From assembly GCF_001983935.1 (NCBI RefSeq), contig NZ_CP017641.1:248001-312000 (forward strand): a DNA stretch of 64,000 nucleotides. The letters are read 5' to 3'. The translations under genes and the position numbers were made by a program. The notes beneath the pieces are model-generated. The model ran no database searches. It was not told where the DNA came from and saw nothing but the letters and a program-made list of their open reading frames with translations. This stretch comes from Fuerstiella marisgermanici (GTDB lineage: Bacteria > Planctomycetota > Planctomycetia > Planctomycetales > Planctomycetaceae). This document shows positions 6,672 to 19,500 of this stretch, in pieces (position 1 is the first letter of the stretch; the number at the start of each line of letters is the position of its first letter).

Positions 6672-9600
6672 TCAACTGGACTGGCTGTCCCCGGAACGAC
6701 TCTCCGGAACAAGCCGTTCCGGCACGCTTCGCACATGCAGGTCTCGCTGTGGAAAGGCGATCTCAATATTGTGTTCGCGGAACAAGTCATCAATGGCCAG
6801 ATTCAGGTCATGAGGGATGTTGCGGTACATCTGCGGCGACGACACAAAACAGCGTAGATCGAAATCCAGCGTGCTGTCGCCGAAGGAACGAAAGATGACT
6901 CGCGGCGCCGGTTCGTCCAGCACGTTGGGGTTGTCGTCCGCCACTTTGTACAGAAGTTCTGTTGCCAGCCGCGTGTCTGATCCGTATGCGATTCCAACGG
7001 TCGCGACGACCCGCAATACCGAATCGGATAGCGTCCAATTGATGAGCTGCCCCGTCACAAATTCGCGATTTGGCACCACTAGCTCCTTCCGGTCCCAGTC
7101 CACAATAGTGGTGGCTCGAATGCGAATTCGGGTGACCGTGCCTGTGACGTCGCCGACGGTCACCGTGTCGCCAATGCGAATCGGTCGTTCAAACAGCAGA
7201 ATCAATCCGGATACAAAGTTTGCGAAGATTTCCTGCAGGCCGAAGCCCAGGCCGACCGTCATCGCCGCCACCAGCCATTGAATGTTGGACCAGCCCAAAC
7301 CGATCAGCCGAAAACTGAATGCCACACCAATGACGGTGATGGCGTAGCGCACGACCGTGCTGGTGGCGTACCGCGTTCCGGAATCCAGCGGCAGCCGCTG
7401 CAGGATCGAAAATTCCAGCAGGCCGGGAATGTTCGATGCAGAAAACAGCGTCAGCGCTAGTAGGGCGATCGCCATGGATATTTCCCGCATCGTGATTACA
7501 GGATACGTTTCGACGCCGTCGACGACTTCCTGAGGAATGCTGCTGTCCCACAGTTCGAATCGTGACAGGATTCCGATCGCCGGCATCACGTCACTCCAGA
7601 TGACAATTAACCCGACAATCACTGCACTTGTGAACACGACGCTTAGAAGTTTGCCCAGCCGTACGTTGCTGTCAGACAGGGTTTCCACTTCTTCTTCCAG
7701 AGCCGGAAGTTCAACGTCTTCATCTTCGCCCGCCGCATTTTCGGCTTCCTGCAGCAAAGCCGCTCGACGCTCCCGCGCCTGCTTCATGGCCAGGCCTCGG
7801 TAGGTGACCAATTGCCATCGTTTTAGCAACGCCGCCAGCAGCACGACGGCGACCAGCAGCCCACCGCTTTGTACCATTTTGATGGCAAGCTGCCGGGCCG
7901 TGTACAAATACCCGGCGGCCGCCATGACGACCAAAACCAGCGGCAAGCCGACTCCCAGGGCGTACCAGGCAATCCGCGTTTTGCTAACCCAACCCTGAAG
8001 CGTCGTGGCGGACGCCTCATCGATGAAGGGGCTGTGCGAGCGAAAGATTCTGTGCTGGGCGAAGGCAAGAGTAACCAGTGAGGCCATCAGAGCGAGTCGG
8101 CCGACGGAACTGCGGTACAAGTCGTCGCCGCTACGGTCCATTAGTACGAAGAGTGCCGCCAGGGGGACGCCGATGAAAATCAGAAGGCGGATTGACATGC
8201 GCACGGTGTTGACGCTGCGTGGAGGCCATCCGAAATGAGCGATTCCAAGTCCGTGCGGACGGCACACGTGTCGCAGCGAATCCAGTACAAAGGTCAGCGC
8301 GGCGGACGACTGAAAGGCTGTTCCCAGCGCGGCTTCGAAGGCTGTGCGACTGCCGCTTGCCAGTCGCCAGCCGATGAACCATAGAATTCCAGGCCAGACG
8401 AAGGCCACCAGCGCGGTTAACCAGATTGCGACAAAACTTGGCCGCATCGTCGTGGTGTATTTTCGTTGAGCCGCGTGGCCGCAGTCCCGAATCCTGGTCA
8501 CAAACTTTTGGCGACTGACTAACAGGGCGATTCCCGCCAGCACTGCCAGCAACCATAGCTGGGGGCGACCGAAGGCATCGTTCAGCAGCAGCTGCCCGGA
8601 TTCGGCCAGCTCGTTCTTAAGACGTGTTAACGCGACGGGAAGTTGCCGTGCGAAGGCCGTGTTAACGGGTGTGGTGCTGCGAACCCACAGGACGTGTTCC
8701 GCAATGTAGTCGGCCTGAATGACGGTTTGATCCAACAGCGTGCGCTGGTTCGCGTCGAGCGTGGCGAGGCGGTCGAGATAGCTGCTGAGATCGCTGATGA
8801 CACCGTCCAGCAATCGCCCCTTCATCTGCAGCAGCTTACGGAATTCATCACGCAGTTCGCGGCGTTCGTTTTCAGAAGTGCCGTTTACTTCGCGACTGGC
8901 GTATCTTTCGGCCAGGTCTTCCACATCAGAAACTTCTGACCGCTGGTTTTGATACTCAATGCGATCAATGTGGACATCGGAAATCAGAACCTGTCGATCG
9001 GCTATGTCGGTCGACAGGTTTCTCTGATTCGGCAGACTCGAATTCAGCTTTTGCAGCAGCACACCCACGGAATTCGTTAGCCCCGCCACTTCCGTACGAG
9101 CTGTGATCTTGTCGAATTCAGTGCTCAGCCGCTCCGTTTGCTTTTCCAATTGCGTAATTTGACGGCTGGCAGTGGCGATGTCGCGTGTTAGCGAAGTTCG
9201 CACGGCGACCAGGTTGTCAGCGAGTTCGCGGACTTCCTTCGCAATCGGTAGCGCAGCTGGTGACGCCCGGCCAACCAGTTCGGTCGCCTGCTGCAGATTT
9301 GATTCCGCTTCCGACATCCTTTGTTCGTTGACGTGTTCCTGCCACGCGGTGACTGTTCTTCGAGCCACCGCGACGCGTCGTGCTGCGAGGCTTCGTTTAG
9401 CGGCCAGCAGTGCAGACGTGGCGTCGTAGATCGGTAGCTCACGTTCCAGAAAGTTAATTCGAGCGGTCAGCATTTGCCGACGGGTCGCCAGCAGCGTCTG
9501 ATTGGCCGCACGCAATTGAGGATGCAAACCATCGTTGGCGGGATCATCCGCCTTTTCTGCTTTCAGAGTTTCCAAAGCCATTTTGGCGGCCGTTAGCTCC

Positions 9601-10187
9601 GCAGGAGATTCGGTGCGGCGTTTCGTCCGGTGAATGTCTTCCTGTTCAAACTTCTGTTTGTCGGCTTCGGCCTGCCGCAGTTGTTCTTCCGCCTGTTGAA
9701 GCTGCTGCTGAACGGTGGCCAGGTCGGCGGATTCCGATGGTTCGGCAACTTCCGGCGTCGGTGCTTCCAGCTCAGCACGCGTTTCTGCCAAACGGGTGCT
9801 TACATTTTCGGTGGATTCCTGAAGGCTGGCCGTTTTGTCCAGCCATGTTTGTTGCTGCTGCAGCGAAGCGATGGATGTGTCCAGCACTTCAATCACGTCG
9901 GCACGCAGCGCATCGTCCAGCGAACCATCTTCTTCGACCGCTTTTCGCCGCGCCTGCAAAGATGCGACTGTCAGAGCAGCGTCCGAGCTAACTGTGGCCG
10001 GGGCGGAACTTGGGGGCTGAGTCAATTCCTGAGCTGCCGCCATGCCGCAGGCGGACACCAGCAACAGGCAGGCAACGACCACCGTCGACACCTTCGTAAA
10101 CGCCGGTAAGAACCGACGGCCAGCGCCGCGTCGGCTGCGGCCCAGCATAGAAAAGCGCGCCGCAGGGATGTGGTTGATCGCATCCAT
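6672..10187 (-). CDS. MscK/KefA-like large mechanosensitive ion channel
   Basis: An 1,171-residue inner-membrane channel. Order: N-terminal signal/membrane segment (about residues 34-52, STVVVACLLLVSACGMAAA); a long periplasmic coiled-coil region rich in Gln and Glu (about 65-560, resembling the MscS_porin domain); about ten hydrophobic segments from 590 on; and a C-terminal MscS core from about 970 with the pore helix VGLGFGLQEIFANFVSGLI and the beta domain RPIRIGDTVTVGDVTGTV. Total length matches the MscK class (about 1,100) rather than small MscS (about 290). Such channels open under membrane tension to release solutes during hypo-osmotic shock. It converges on the DUF1501 gene and diverges from the giant gene. 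No clear ribosome site decides between M1 and M14 as start. Confidence 0.92.
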   Translation of the reverse strand: MDAINHIPAARFSMLGRSRRGAGRRFLPAFTKVSTVVVACLLLVSACGMAAAQELTQPPSSAPATVSSDAALTVASLQARRKAVEEDGSLDDALRADVIEVLDTSIASLQQQQTWLDKTASLQESTENVSTRLAETRAELEAPTPEVAEPSESADLATVQQQLQQAEEQLRQAEADKQKFEQEDIHRTKRRTESPAELTAAKMALETLKAEKADDPANDGLHPQLRAANQTLLATRRQMLTARINFLERELPIYDATSALLAAKRSLAARRVAVARRTVTAWQEHVNEQRMSEAESNLQQATELVGRASPAALPIAKEVRELADNLVAVRTSLTRDIATASRQITQLEKQTERLSTEFDKITARTEVAGLTNSVGVLLQKLNSSLPNQRNLSTDIADRQVLISDVHIDRIEYQNQRSEVSDVEDLAERYASREVNGTSENERRELRDEFRKLLQMKGRLLDGVISDLSSYLDRLATLDANQRTLLDQTVIQADYIAEHVLWVRSTTPVNTAFARQLPVALTRLKNELAESGQLLLNDAFGRPQLWLLAVLAGIALLVSRQKFVTRIRDCGHAAQRKYTTTMRPSFVAIWLTALVAFVWPGILWFIGWRLASGSRTAFEAALGTAFQSSAALTFVLDSLRHVCRPHGLGIAHFGWPPRSVNTVRMSIRLLIFIGVPLAALFVLMDRSGDDLYRSSVGRLALMASLVTLAFAQHRIFRSHSPFIDEASATTLQGWVSKTRIAWYALGVGLPLVLVVMAAAGYLYTARQLAIKMVQSGGLLVAVVLLAALLKRWQLVTYRGLAMKQARERRAALLQEAENAAGEDEDVELPALEEEVETLSDSNVRLGKLLSVVFTSAVIVGLIVIWSDVMPAIGILSRFELWDSSIPQEVVDGVETYPVITMREISMAIALLALTLFSASNIPGLLEFSILQRLPLDSGTRYATSTVVRYAITVIGVAFSFRLIGLGWSNIQWLVAAMTVGLGFGLQEIFANFVSGLILLFERPIRIGDTVTVGDVTGTVTRIRIRATTIVDWDRKELVVPNREFVTGQLINWTLSDSVLRVVATVGIAYGSDTRLATELLYKVADDNPNVLDEPAPRVIFRSFGDSTLDFDLRCFVSSPQMYRNIPHDLNLAIDDLFREHNIEIAFPQRDLHVRSVPERLVPESRSGDSQSS

Positions 10188-10540
10188 TCAGAAGTTGTTC
10201 CGTACTTAGATTCTGGATTTCCGGGCGAAAATCGCCGGAAAGTCGGTTCGCACCACCGCAGACACCGTTTTTTCGACGTGACAGGTCTTTCTGTGCCTCC
10301 CGCCGTGGTAGGGAGGGCGTCCTAATAAGTCGGTCCAGCCCGCCAGGAGTTTACCTGACCCCAACAACCGGAATAGCTTCACTAAGGGTTTGCCTCACCT
10401 TCGGCCGCCCACCTTACCCGACCAGCACACCTTATTCATTTGCGGTGTAGGTTTCCATAACGGATCGCTGCGCCCCCGATATGCGCCGCAAACTGACGCC
10501 TGCAACTTTCAGAACTCGCATCACAGATATCTGGTCACCC
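10188..10540. other. Divergent intergenic region between the channel gene and the giant gene
   Basis: No gene seen. It must hold the promoters of both divergent genes, but no convincing -35/-10 pair stands out on either strand. A short hairpin (CCTCCC at 10296-10301 pairing with GGGAGG at 10311-10316) is present; its role is unclear. The giant reading frame is open back to an ATG at 10481, inside this region. Confidence 0.4.
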
Positions 10541-13500
10541 ATGTCAATTCGAAAATTCATCAAACGCACTCGGCTGCTGCTTGAGCAGGGACTTTATGAG
10601 TCTCGCCGCGCACTGTGCGACGAAGATGCTTCAGCGTCCCGGCCAGTCGAAATTACTCAGCTGGAAGAACGCATTCTGATGAGTGCGTCGCCGGTCGCAG
10701 TGGTCGTGGATGCGCCAGCCACTGAAGCGGCGGCGGTCAATGTGAGTTTTGACAGCAATAGCTCGAATGGTGCGGAAACGCACTCCGGCGAGGGGCCCGT
10801 CGGCACCGAGGGCGAGCTTAGCGATCAGCAGTTTCTGGATGTCGTCGCGGATTCTGTGCTGCCTGCCGGCGGGACGATTTCGCCGAGCGACGCTAGCCCC
10901 GATGGATCGGATTCAGCAGCGAGAACTCTGGAACTGGTCTTTATCGATTCCGGTGTCAGCAATCTCGATCAGATGATCGCCGATTTGAAATCAGAAAGCG
11001 GTTCAGGCGATTCACGCCAGCTGGAAGTCGTCGTCCTCGATTCGCAGCGGGACGGAATTGCTCAAATCACTGCGGCGCTGCTGCAATACGATGGCGTTGA
11101 CGGAATGCACATCGTTTCGCACGGCAGCGATGGCCAGGTGCAACTGGGGTCGACAACTTTGTCGCTGGATAATCTGGATCGCTATCGATCGGCTGTCAGT
11201 GCGTGGCAGTATTCAATGTCGGAACAGGCCGACATTCTGATCTACGGTTGCAACGTGGCGGAATCAGCCAACGGCCAGGAACTGCTTCATGAACTCAGCG
11301 AACTTACAGCCACCGACGTCGCTGGTAGTGAGGATCTGACAGGGCACGCGGATCTGGGCGGCGACTGGGACCTGGAGTACGAGGTTGGGGATGTGTCGAC
11401 CGAAGTGGCGTTTGGGAATGCGGCACAGTCATCCTGGTTCGACACACTGGCCACGATCGCCGTAACGACGACTGTGGATGAGAATGACGGTGATACGTCA
11501 AGTATTTCCGCACTGGAGTCGACATCGGGTGGGCTGGGCATCTCGCTGCGTGAAGCGATCATTGCCGCCAACAATACGGCGGGTGCCGATACGATCATTC
11601 TGGGAAATGCGACTTACATACTGGACGTCAATGGTCAGTACGAAGCCAACGCGGGATCAGGTGACCTGGATATCAAGTCAGACATCACGATCACAGGTGC
11701 TGGCGCTACATCCACCTTCCTGGATGCTTCTTCTCTGAACGACCGGATCTTTGAGGTTCAAGCGGCCGGTACGTTAACCCTCGACGGAATGACTCTCACG
11801 GGAGCGTCGTCAGGTACCGAGAGCGGAGCCGCAGTGAGAAACTCCGGAACGTTCACTGCGACAGACGTCATCATGTCCGGGAATTCCACCACGAACGTCA
11901 GCGGCGGTGCCCTTCACTCTTCGGGCACGACGACATTGGATCGCGTTTCGATCATCAACAACTCGACCACTGGCACGGGTGGCGGGATCTACGTTAGTAG
12001 CGGAACGACCTCGCTGAACAACGTCACCGTCAGCGGGAATACGACTACTTTCTTTGGCGGAGGTATTTCTGTTGAGAACACTGGCACAGTCGTGAACATC
12101 ACGCACTCGACCATTGCAAACAACACCGCTACGGACGTCAATAGCTTCGGCGGTGGATTGTATGTGACCGACGCCACCGTCAACGTGGATTATTCAATCT
12201 TTGCCGACAACACGTCAGGCCTTGGTGGGAACGATGTCAACGGAACCATCGTCAGTGGCGGCTACAACATCATCGAACACAACACTGGTTTCAGTGGCAC
12301 TGTCGGGAGTGATATTCTCGGGAGCGATCCCGGGCTGGCAGCTCTCGCCCTTGACGGGGACACCTATGTCCAGGCGATTGACAACACCAGTATCGCCTAT
12401 GATGCAGCGACCGGTTCATCCGAGACAGTCGACCAGCGTGGCTACAGCCGCGATGCCAGTCCCGACATCGGGGCTTATGAGTATGGTGTCGCAATCAACA
12501 ACGCACCGAGCGATCTACAGCCCACAGCCACGACTCATGGTGGTCTCAGCATCAACGCAGGTGGCGGCGACGATGTTTATCTGGAAGCCAATGACGGCGG
12601 GACTCTGTTGGGAGGTTTGACATCACTGACGCTTGAAGTCTCGATGACGTTCGACTCGACTCCCACCGGATCGATCGCCTTGGTCTCGTATGCAGAAGGG
12701 GCCAACGACGATGCCCTTGGGTTATTCGTCACCAGCTCAGGGCAATTGTTATTCACCGCAGATTCATCGGGGGCAGCTCAAGCAACCTCAGCGAACTATT
12801 CACAACTCTTTGACGGTAGCAATCACCATCTGGCGGTCTCATGGGACAGCTCAAACGGCGCGGTCGAATTCTACGTCGACGGAGTGTCGGTAGAGTCGTT
12901 TACCGGCTACCAGACCGGTAGCACGGTTGGTGGCGGCGGCGTGTTGGTTCTCGGGAATGACCAAGATACCGTTGGAGGATCTTTTGATCCTGCGCAAGCG
13001 TTCAAAGGGACTCTCTTTGACGTCAGGGTTTTCGACGATGTTCGTACCGACAACGAGATCAGTGCGAGCTATCGTTCCACGATCCCCTACGACGAAACCG
13101 GCATGATCGCTAGTTGGCGCTTCGATAAACTGTCCACCGATGGAGTGGTTTCCGAAGCGGTCAGCGGCAATAACCTGACGCTCAAGCACGCCAGCGGTGC
13201 GGGCTTCACCATCAACACGCCCGAATTGACGTTCTTGCTGGATGAAAACGAAATTGATGGAACCGTTGTCGGTCAAGTCACTGGCGTCGATGCCGAAAGG
13301 GAAGCTCAAATCGCTTCGCTGCTGGCGGCAAATACGAACCTGCATTACAGCGCCGAGACCGGGAAATTCTACGAGTACATCGACACCGGTAAGGACTGGG
13401 CCACTGCACTGGCCGATGCTCAAACCTCAACGCTCAATGGAGTCAACGGCGATCTGGTCGCGATCAATTCGGCCGAAGAAAACCAGGTCGTGGTCGACAT

Positions 13501-16500
13501 TCTGAATGCTCACAGCGGACCGCAAGCCTGGCTTGCCGCATCGGACGAAGGCGTCGAAGGCGAGTGGCGTTGGTACGACGATGGGATTGCGGCTGAGAAG
13601 TTCTGGCAAGGTGATGTTGATGGATATAACGTCGACGAAGCTTACGAGAACTGGGATGCTTCCAACCCGAACAACAACCTTGGCAATCAGAATTACGCCA
13701 AGATCTTTGCTTCTACGGGCAAGTGGGACGATGTCGATGGAACGGGCTCGCAGAAGTCCATTATAGAATACGACGCCGACGCGGTTCTCGATGCCACCCA
13801 AGCGTTGACCTACTCGATCACATCGCAAACCGTTGCGGGGGCGTTTGAAATCGACGCCGACACGGGCGAGATTCGCGTGCTTGATGGTTCGCTGTTGGAC
13901 TACGAAACCAACGCGACGCACACGATCACCATTCGCACGACCGACGTCGACAGCAATACCTACGATGAAGTCTTTACGGTCTCGCTGAACAATCTAGCGG
14001 AATCGAATAACGCGCCATCCGATCTATCCAGCGGTATCGAGCTGAACACCGACGGCGGGAATGATGCGTATCTGGGAACAACGACCAATCTGCTTACCGG
14101 CCTGACCGCTACCACCGTGGAAGTGAAATTCGCGATTGATTCCATCACCGGTTCCGGTGCCAATCTGATTGACTTTTCCAGTACGCTGGGGATCGCGGAC
14201 GAGTTGATGCTGCGTATCCAAAGTGACGGAGCCATCGCTTTTGCCGTCGGAGATGTGTCCGGTGTCAGCAGCGATACGTTTTCTCAACTGCTGGACGGAA
14301 ACACGCATGACGTTGCGTTCAGTTGGGATTCGACCGGTGGGTATTGGGCACTCTACGTCGATGGCGAGTTCGCAGAGAGTGGATCGGGCCTCCGCGATGG
14401 AGTGACGCTTCAAACCAACACCGATTTGGTGATTGGACAGGACTTTGACGACGCCGGCGATGCCTTCAGCACCTACGCGTTTTCTGGAACGTTCTACGAT
14501 GTTCGCCTTTGGAACGAAGTCCGCAGCGAAGCCGAAATCGCTCTGACCTATCAACAAAAGATCGACAGTGGTGATTTGCCAAGCGGCCTGATCGCCAACT
14601 GGCAAATGGATGGCTTCAACGGATCCAATGAAGTCGTCGATGTCGTTAGCGGCAACAACCTGAGCATCGGACATGCTTCCGGCGGCGGCTACACCGCCAG
14701 CACGCCGGTGGACGACTTGCACATAACCGAAAACGCAAGTGACGGAGCCAGCGTTGGCTTCGTCGTGCCGACCGCCCCGGATGCGCCGCAGGATGTTGTA
14801 ACCGACGGGTTGTTCCTTGAAGCACCTTTTCCGGGGAGCTATCAGCGTTACAGTGCGGGGCAAACGTTCGGCAACTGGACAGTTCGATTCGGAGATGTTG
14901 ACTATACCGGTACCTTCGCGGAGAGCTCGCCGTTGGGCGGACGAAGTGTCGAGCTGAACGGTGGAGCAGAAGGAGAAGGAGGCATCTACCAACAGCTCAG
15001 CACAGAAGTGGGCAAGCAATACCAAGTCGTATTCGCGCTGTCGGGTGACTGGGGCGGTGATGATGCTATCAAGGATCTTCGCGTGAGTGCGGGAGGGGAG
15101 AGTCAAGACTTTCAGATCGCTGAACCCGACAATTGGTCGTTGTCCAACATGCTGTGGGAGCATCGCTCGTTTTCATTCACGGCGAATTCGGCTACAACGG
15201 ATCTTGACTTTACTTCTCTTGATATCGGGGTCGCCAAGGCTGCCTACATCGCTGATGTGCAGGTCATCGAGATCCCGCAAGCAGTCAGCACGATCCTGAA
15301 CAACGATCCAACGCTGTCCTACGACGCCGCGACGGGCAAGTTCTATCGCGCGGTCGATCAAGCCGAGACGTGGGCAACGGCCCAGTCGATCGCGACTGCT
15401 ACCCAGTTGAATGGCGCTGCAGGACAGTTAGTGACCATCAATTCCGACTACGAAAACGACGTCGTTCATGATCTGGTTCGTGAAATCGGCAATGCTATCT
15501 GGCTGGGCGGAACGGACCAATCGACCGAGGGCGAGTGGCGCTGGCAAGAAGGCGGTTCTGACGACGATCAGTTTTGGCAAGGCGATGGCACTACTGGGAC
15601 TGCTGTTACCGGCCAATACACAAACTGGAATGCGAATAACCCGCAGGGCACCACGGCCGACGACGACTATGCCGTGATGCTTCATAGTACGGGAACATGG
15701 GCCGATCGAACCGCCTCTGACACCATGCGTTACGTCATCGAATGGGACGCCAGCAAAGTGCTGTCGAACTTCACATTCAGCCTGACCGACGACGCGGGTG
15801 GACGCTTTGCCATCGACCAGTCAACCGGCGAAGTCACCGTGGCCGATGGTTCGCTGCTTGACTACGAAACCGCGACGACGCACAACGTTGATGTCGAAGT
15901 CACTGATGCGGCGGGCAACAGCTACAACGAAACGATGTCGATCACGATCGACAATGGCATCGAGCCGACACAGAGCGTTCCTGGGCCACAAAACGTTGAT
16001 GAGGACACCACGCTGACGTTCAGCAGTGGCAACAGTAATGCTGTGACGGTCAGCGATACGGTCGTGTCAACAGATACTCCGCTGCAAGTCTTCATCTCAG
16101 TCAATGATGGGACCTTGACGCTTTCGCAAACGACAGGTCTTTCGATCCTGGGCGGAGCAAACGGCAGCACCTTCATGACGATTCACGGAACTGAGTCCGA
16201 CATCAATGCCGCGTTTGAGGGCATGACGTTCACTCCGGATACCAATTTTTCGGGCTCGGTGACGCTGAACATGACCACGTCACTCGGCGCGGACATGGTG
16301 GGGCACTACGAATTTGAAGGTAACGCAAACGATACCAGCGTCGGGATCACACAACACGGAACGCTCAACGGCGATGCGGCGATCGTCAATGACGCACAGC
16401 GCGGTGACGTGCTGAGTCTGGATGGTACCGGTGACTTTGTTGACATCACCGGCCTGATGGGCAACCCCGCCGACGTGACGCTTTCAGCTTGGATCAATGC

Positions 16501-19500
16501 CGGCAGCCTTGACACTCTTGGGGCATCCGTCATCTCCATGGGCACCAGTCCCGCACTCTACCTGGATACAGATGGGACGTTGATCGGTTACTACGAATCA
16601 GGTGGAACCAATAACGTTGTTCAGTCAACCGAATCGTTGGTCGGCACCGGGTGGAGGCACGTTGCGGTCAGCATTGACGCCGCAAATTCCATGACGCTGT
16701 ATGTCGATGGTGAAGCGATTGAAACGACGACGCCTGTGGGAGTCATCGAATATGACAACAGCCCGGATACTTACATTGGCCGAGCGGGTGACGGTCTGGG
16801 CGGATTCGACTTTGACGGCATGATCGACGAAGCTCGCATTTATTCACGAGCATTATCGTCGGATGAAATTGCAGCGATCGCAGTCGACAACACAACGTCC
16901 AGCGACAGTGTTGCCATCACGGTTAATCCGGTCAACGATGTGCCGACGTTTGACGTTCCAACGGGCTTTGGATTCACCACGACGGACATCGGTACTGGTG
17001 TTAACGAAGGTGAAAGCGTTGCCATTCAATCTGACGGTAAAATTCTGGTCGCGGGTTATAGCAACAACGGAACCAGCGATGAATTTGCAGTCACTCGATA
17101 CAACGTCGATGGCTCGCTGGATACGAGCTTCAACGGAACTGGAATTCTAACAGTCGACATCACTTCGGGCTCAGACCGAGCGGAGAGTCTGGCGATCCAG
17201 GACGACGGGAAAATCGTGGTGGTGGGACGCTCCACAGGCGATTTTTCCGCTGTGCGTATCAATAGCAACGGCACACTCGACGGTAGCTTCGGTAGCGGTG
17301 GTATCGAAACAACAGACCTCGGCGGGGCATCCGATCAAGCGCATAGTGTGACAATTCAATCAGACGGGAAAATCGTGGTTGTCGGGAGCACGAATTCTGA
17401 CTTTGCGATGGTTCGGTATGACGTCGACGGCTCATTGGATCTGACACTGAACGGAACAGGCATCGTCATCTCCGACATTGACGGTAGCTCCGATGTCGCG
17501 ACAACCGTCAAACTGCAGGATGACGGCAAGATTGTTGTCGGCGGCTACAGCTTCAGTGGGACGGAATTCAATAATTTCTCTGTGATCCGTTACAACGCAG
17601 ATGGCAGCGTTGATTCGCCGTTTGGAGGAAACCAAGGGGGGGCCGACGGGATTTACACAGTCGATTTCACCAACGAGAACGACTATGCCTATGACGTAGC
17701 GATCCAGAGTGATGGGAAAATTATTCTGGCTGGTACGAGCAGTAATTCCACGAACTTTGCGATCATTCGACTGCAGGCCAATGGCACCATCGATACGACG
17801 TTTGGGGGTGGCGACGGAATCGGTGTGTTCGATAGCGGATTATCTGACACCATCAAGAGCATCGCGATACAAGCCGACGGCAAAATCGTTGCCGCAGGCT
17901 TCAAGCAAAACGGCCCATCGCGAGATTTTGCACTCATTCGGATCAATAGCAATGGCACTCTGGACAGTGGCTTCGGATCTGGCGGCATCGTCAGCACCAT
18001 CTCAGGTGATGCTGCTCTGAACAGCGTTGCCGTTCAAGCAGATGGGAAGATTGTTGTTGCGGGACATGCGGATGATGACTTTGCGGTCGCTCGCTACAAC
18101 AGTGACGGTACGCTGGACACGACATTCGGATTGCAACCTGTTAGCTCACTCGACGGGAACCCCACATTTACAGAAGGCGGCGCGCCGGTCGTGCTGGATG
18201 CCAACGTTGAAGTCTTCGATCAGGAACTCTCCGGCATCGACAATTTCGACGGTGCCACGCTGACGCTGAGTCGCAACGTCGGCACGAGTGCCGACGACCA
18301 GTACTCAGCGACAGGAACCCTGGTTTCGCTGGCCCAGGGATCGCACAACCTGACCGTGGGTGCGACCACGATAGGTTCAGTGACACAAAACTCCGGCGGC
18401 ACGCTGATTCTGACATTCAACAGCAACGCGACAAACGCGTTGGTTAACGAAGCAATGCAGCAGATTGCCTACAGCAACAGCAACTCGTCGCCGCCAGCCA
18501 GCGTGCAAATTGACTGGACATTCAATGATGGTGGCGACATCGTTACCACACAAGGCAGCCCCGGAGCTCAGTCGATTGCGGGCAGCACCACGGTTGATCT
18601 TGTCGACGTTCCAAACTTTGCGGCGCTGACCGTTCCCATCTCCCAATCCGTCGATGAAGACACACCGCTGACGTTTTCAGGTGCCAACGCGATCGTCATT
18701 GATAGTGGAAGCGCTTACGACCCTGTCCTGACTACAACGGTGTCCGTAACTAATGGTTCGCTGACACTCTTCACAACGACCGGAATCACCTTCCTGAATG
18801 GAACCAGCGACGGCGATGCGACGATCACGATTTCCGGCACCGAATCGGATATCAACACAGCACTCGACGGGATGCAGTATCAAGGTAGTCAGGATTTCAA
18901 CGGTAGCGATACACTGACGGTGACCACCGGATCGGCTGCGACCGCAGAAGCAAATTTGCACGCCCGCTGGGAATTTCTGAACGGTTCACTGGAAGATGAG
19001 ACATCCAACAATCATGACGGAACTGCGGTCGGCGATCCAACTCTGACTTCGGATGCCGAGCGTGGCGACGTGCTGACGTTCGATGGAGACGATCGCGTTA
19101 CGATCACCAACGGAACCAGCGGTCTCGGTGACACCGTTACGATCGCGGCTTGGGTCAATCTGGACGCCGGCCAACAGGACAACGTCTTCTTGTCGATCGG
19201 CGACGACTTTTACGTCACGCTCGATGAATCAAACGCGAGTCGTACGCTGTCGATGTTCGCGAACGGTTACACCACGGGAAGTTCATCTTCCGACGACAAC
19301 ATCGCGGGTGAGGGCTGGAACCACGTCGCCGCCACGTTGGACAATGTCAACAAGGTTGTCGTTCTCTACCTCAACGGTGAAGAGATTCGGCGTGGAACTT
19401 TCTCATTCAGCGACATCACTTGGGGCACGACCGGATCGGCAGATATTTCGATCGGCTCGAGGACAGATGGATCCAACGCATTCACCGGCAGCCTTGATGA

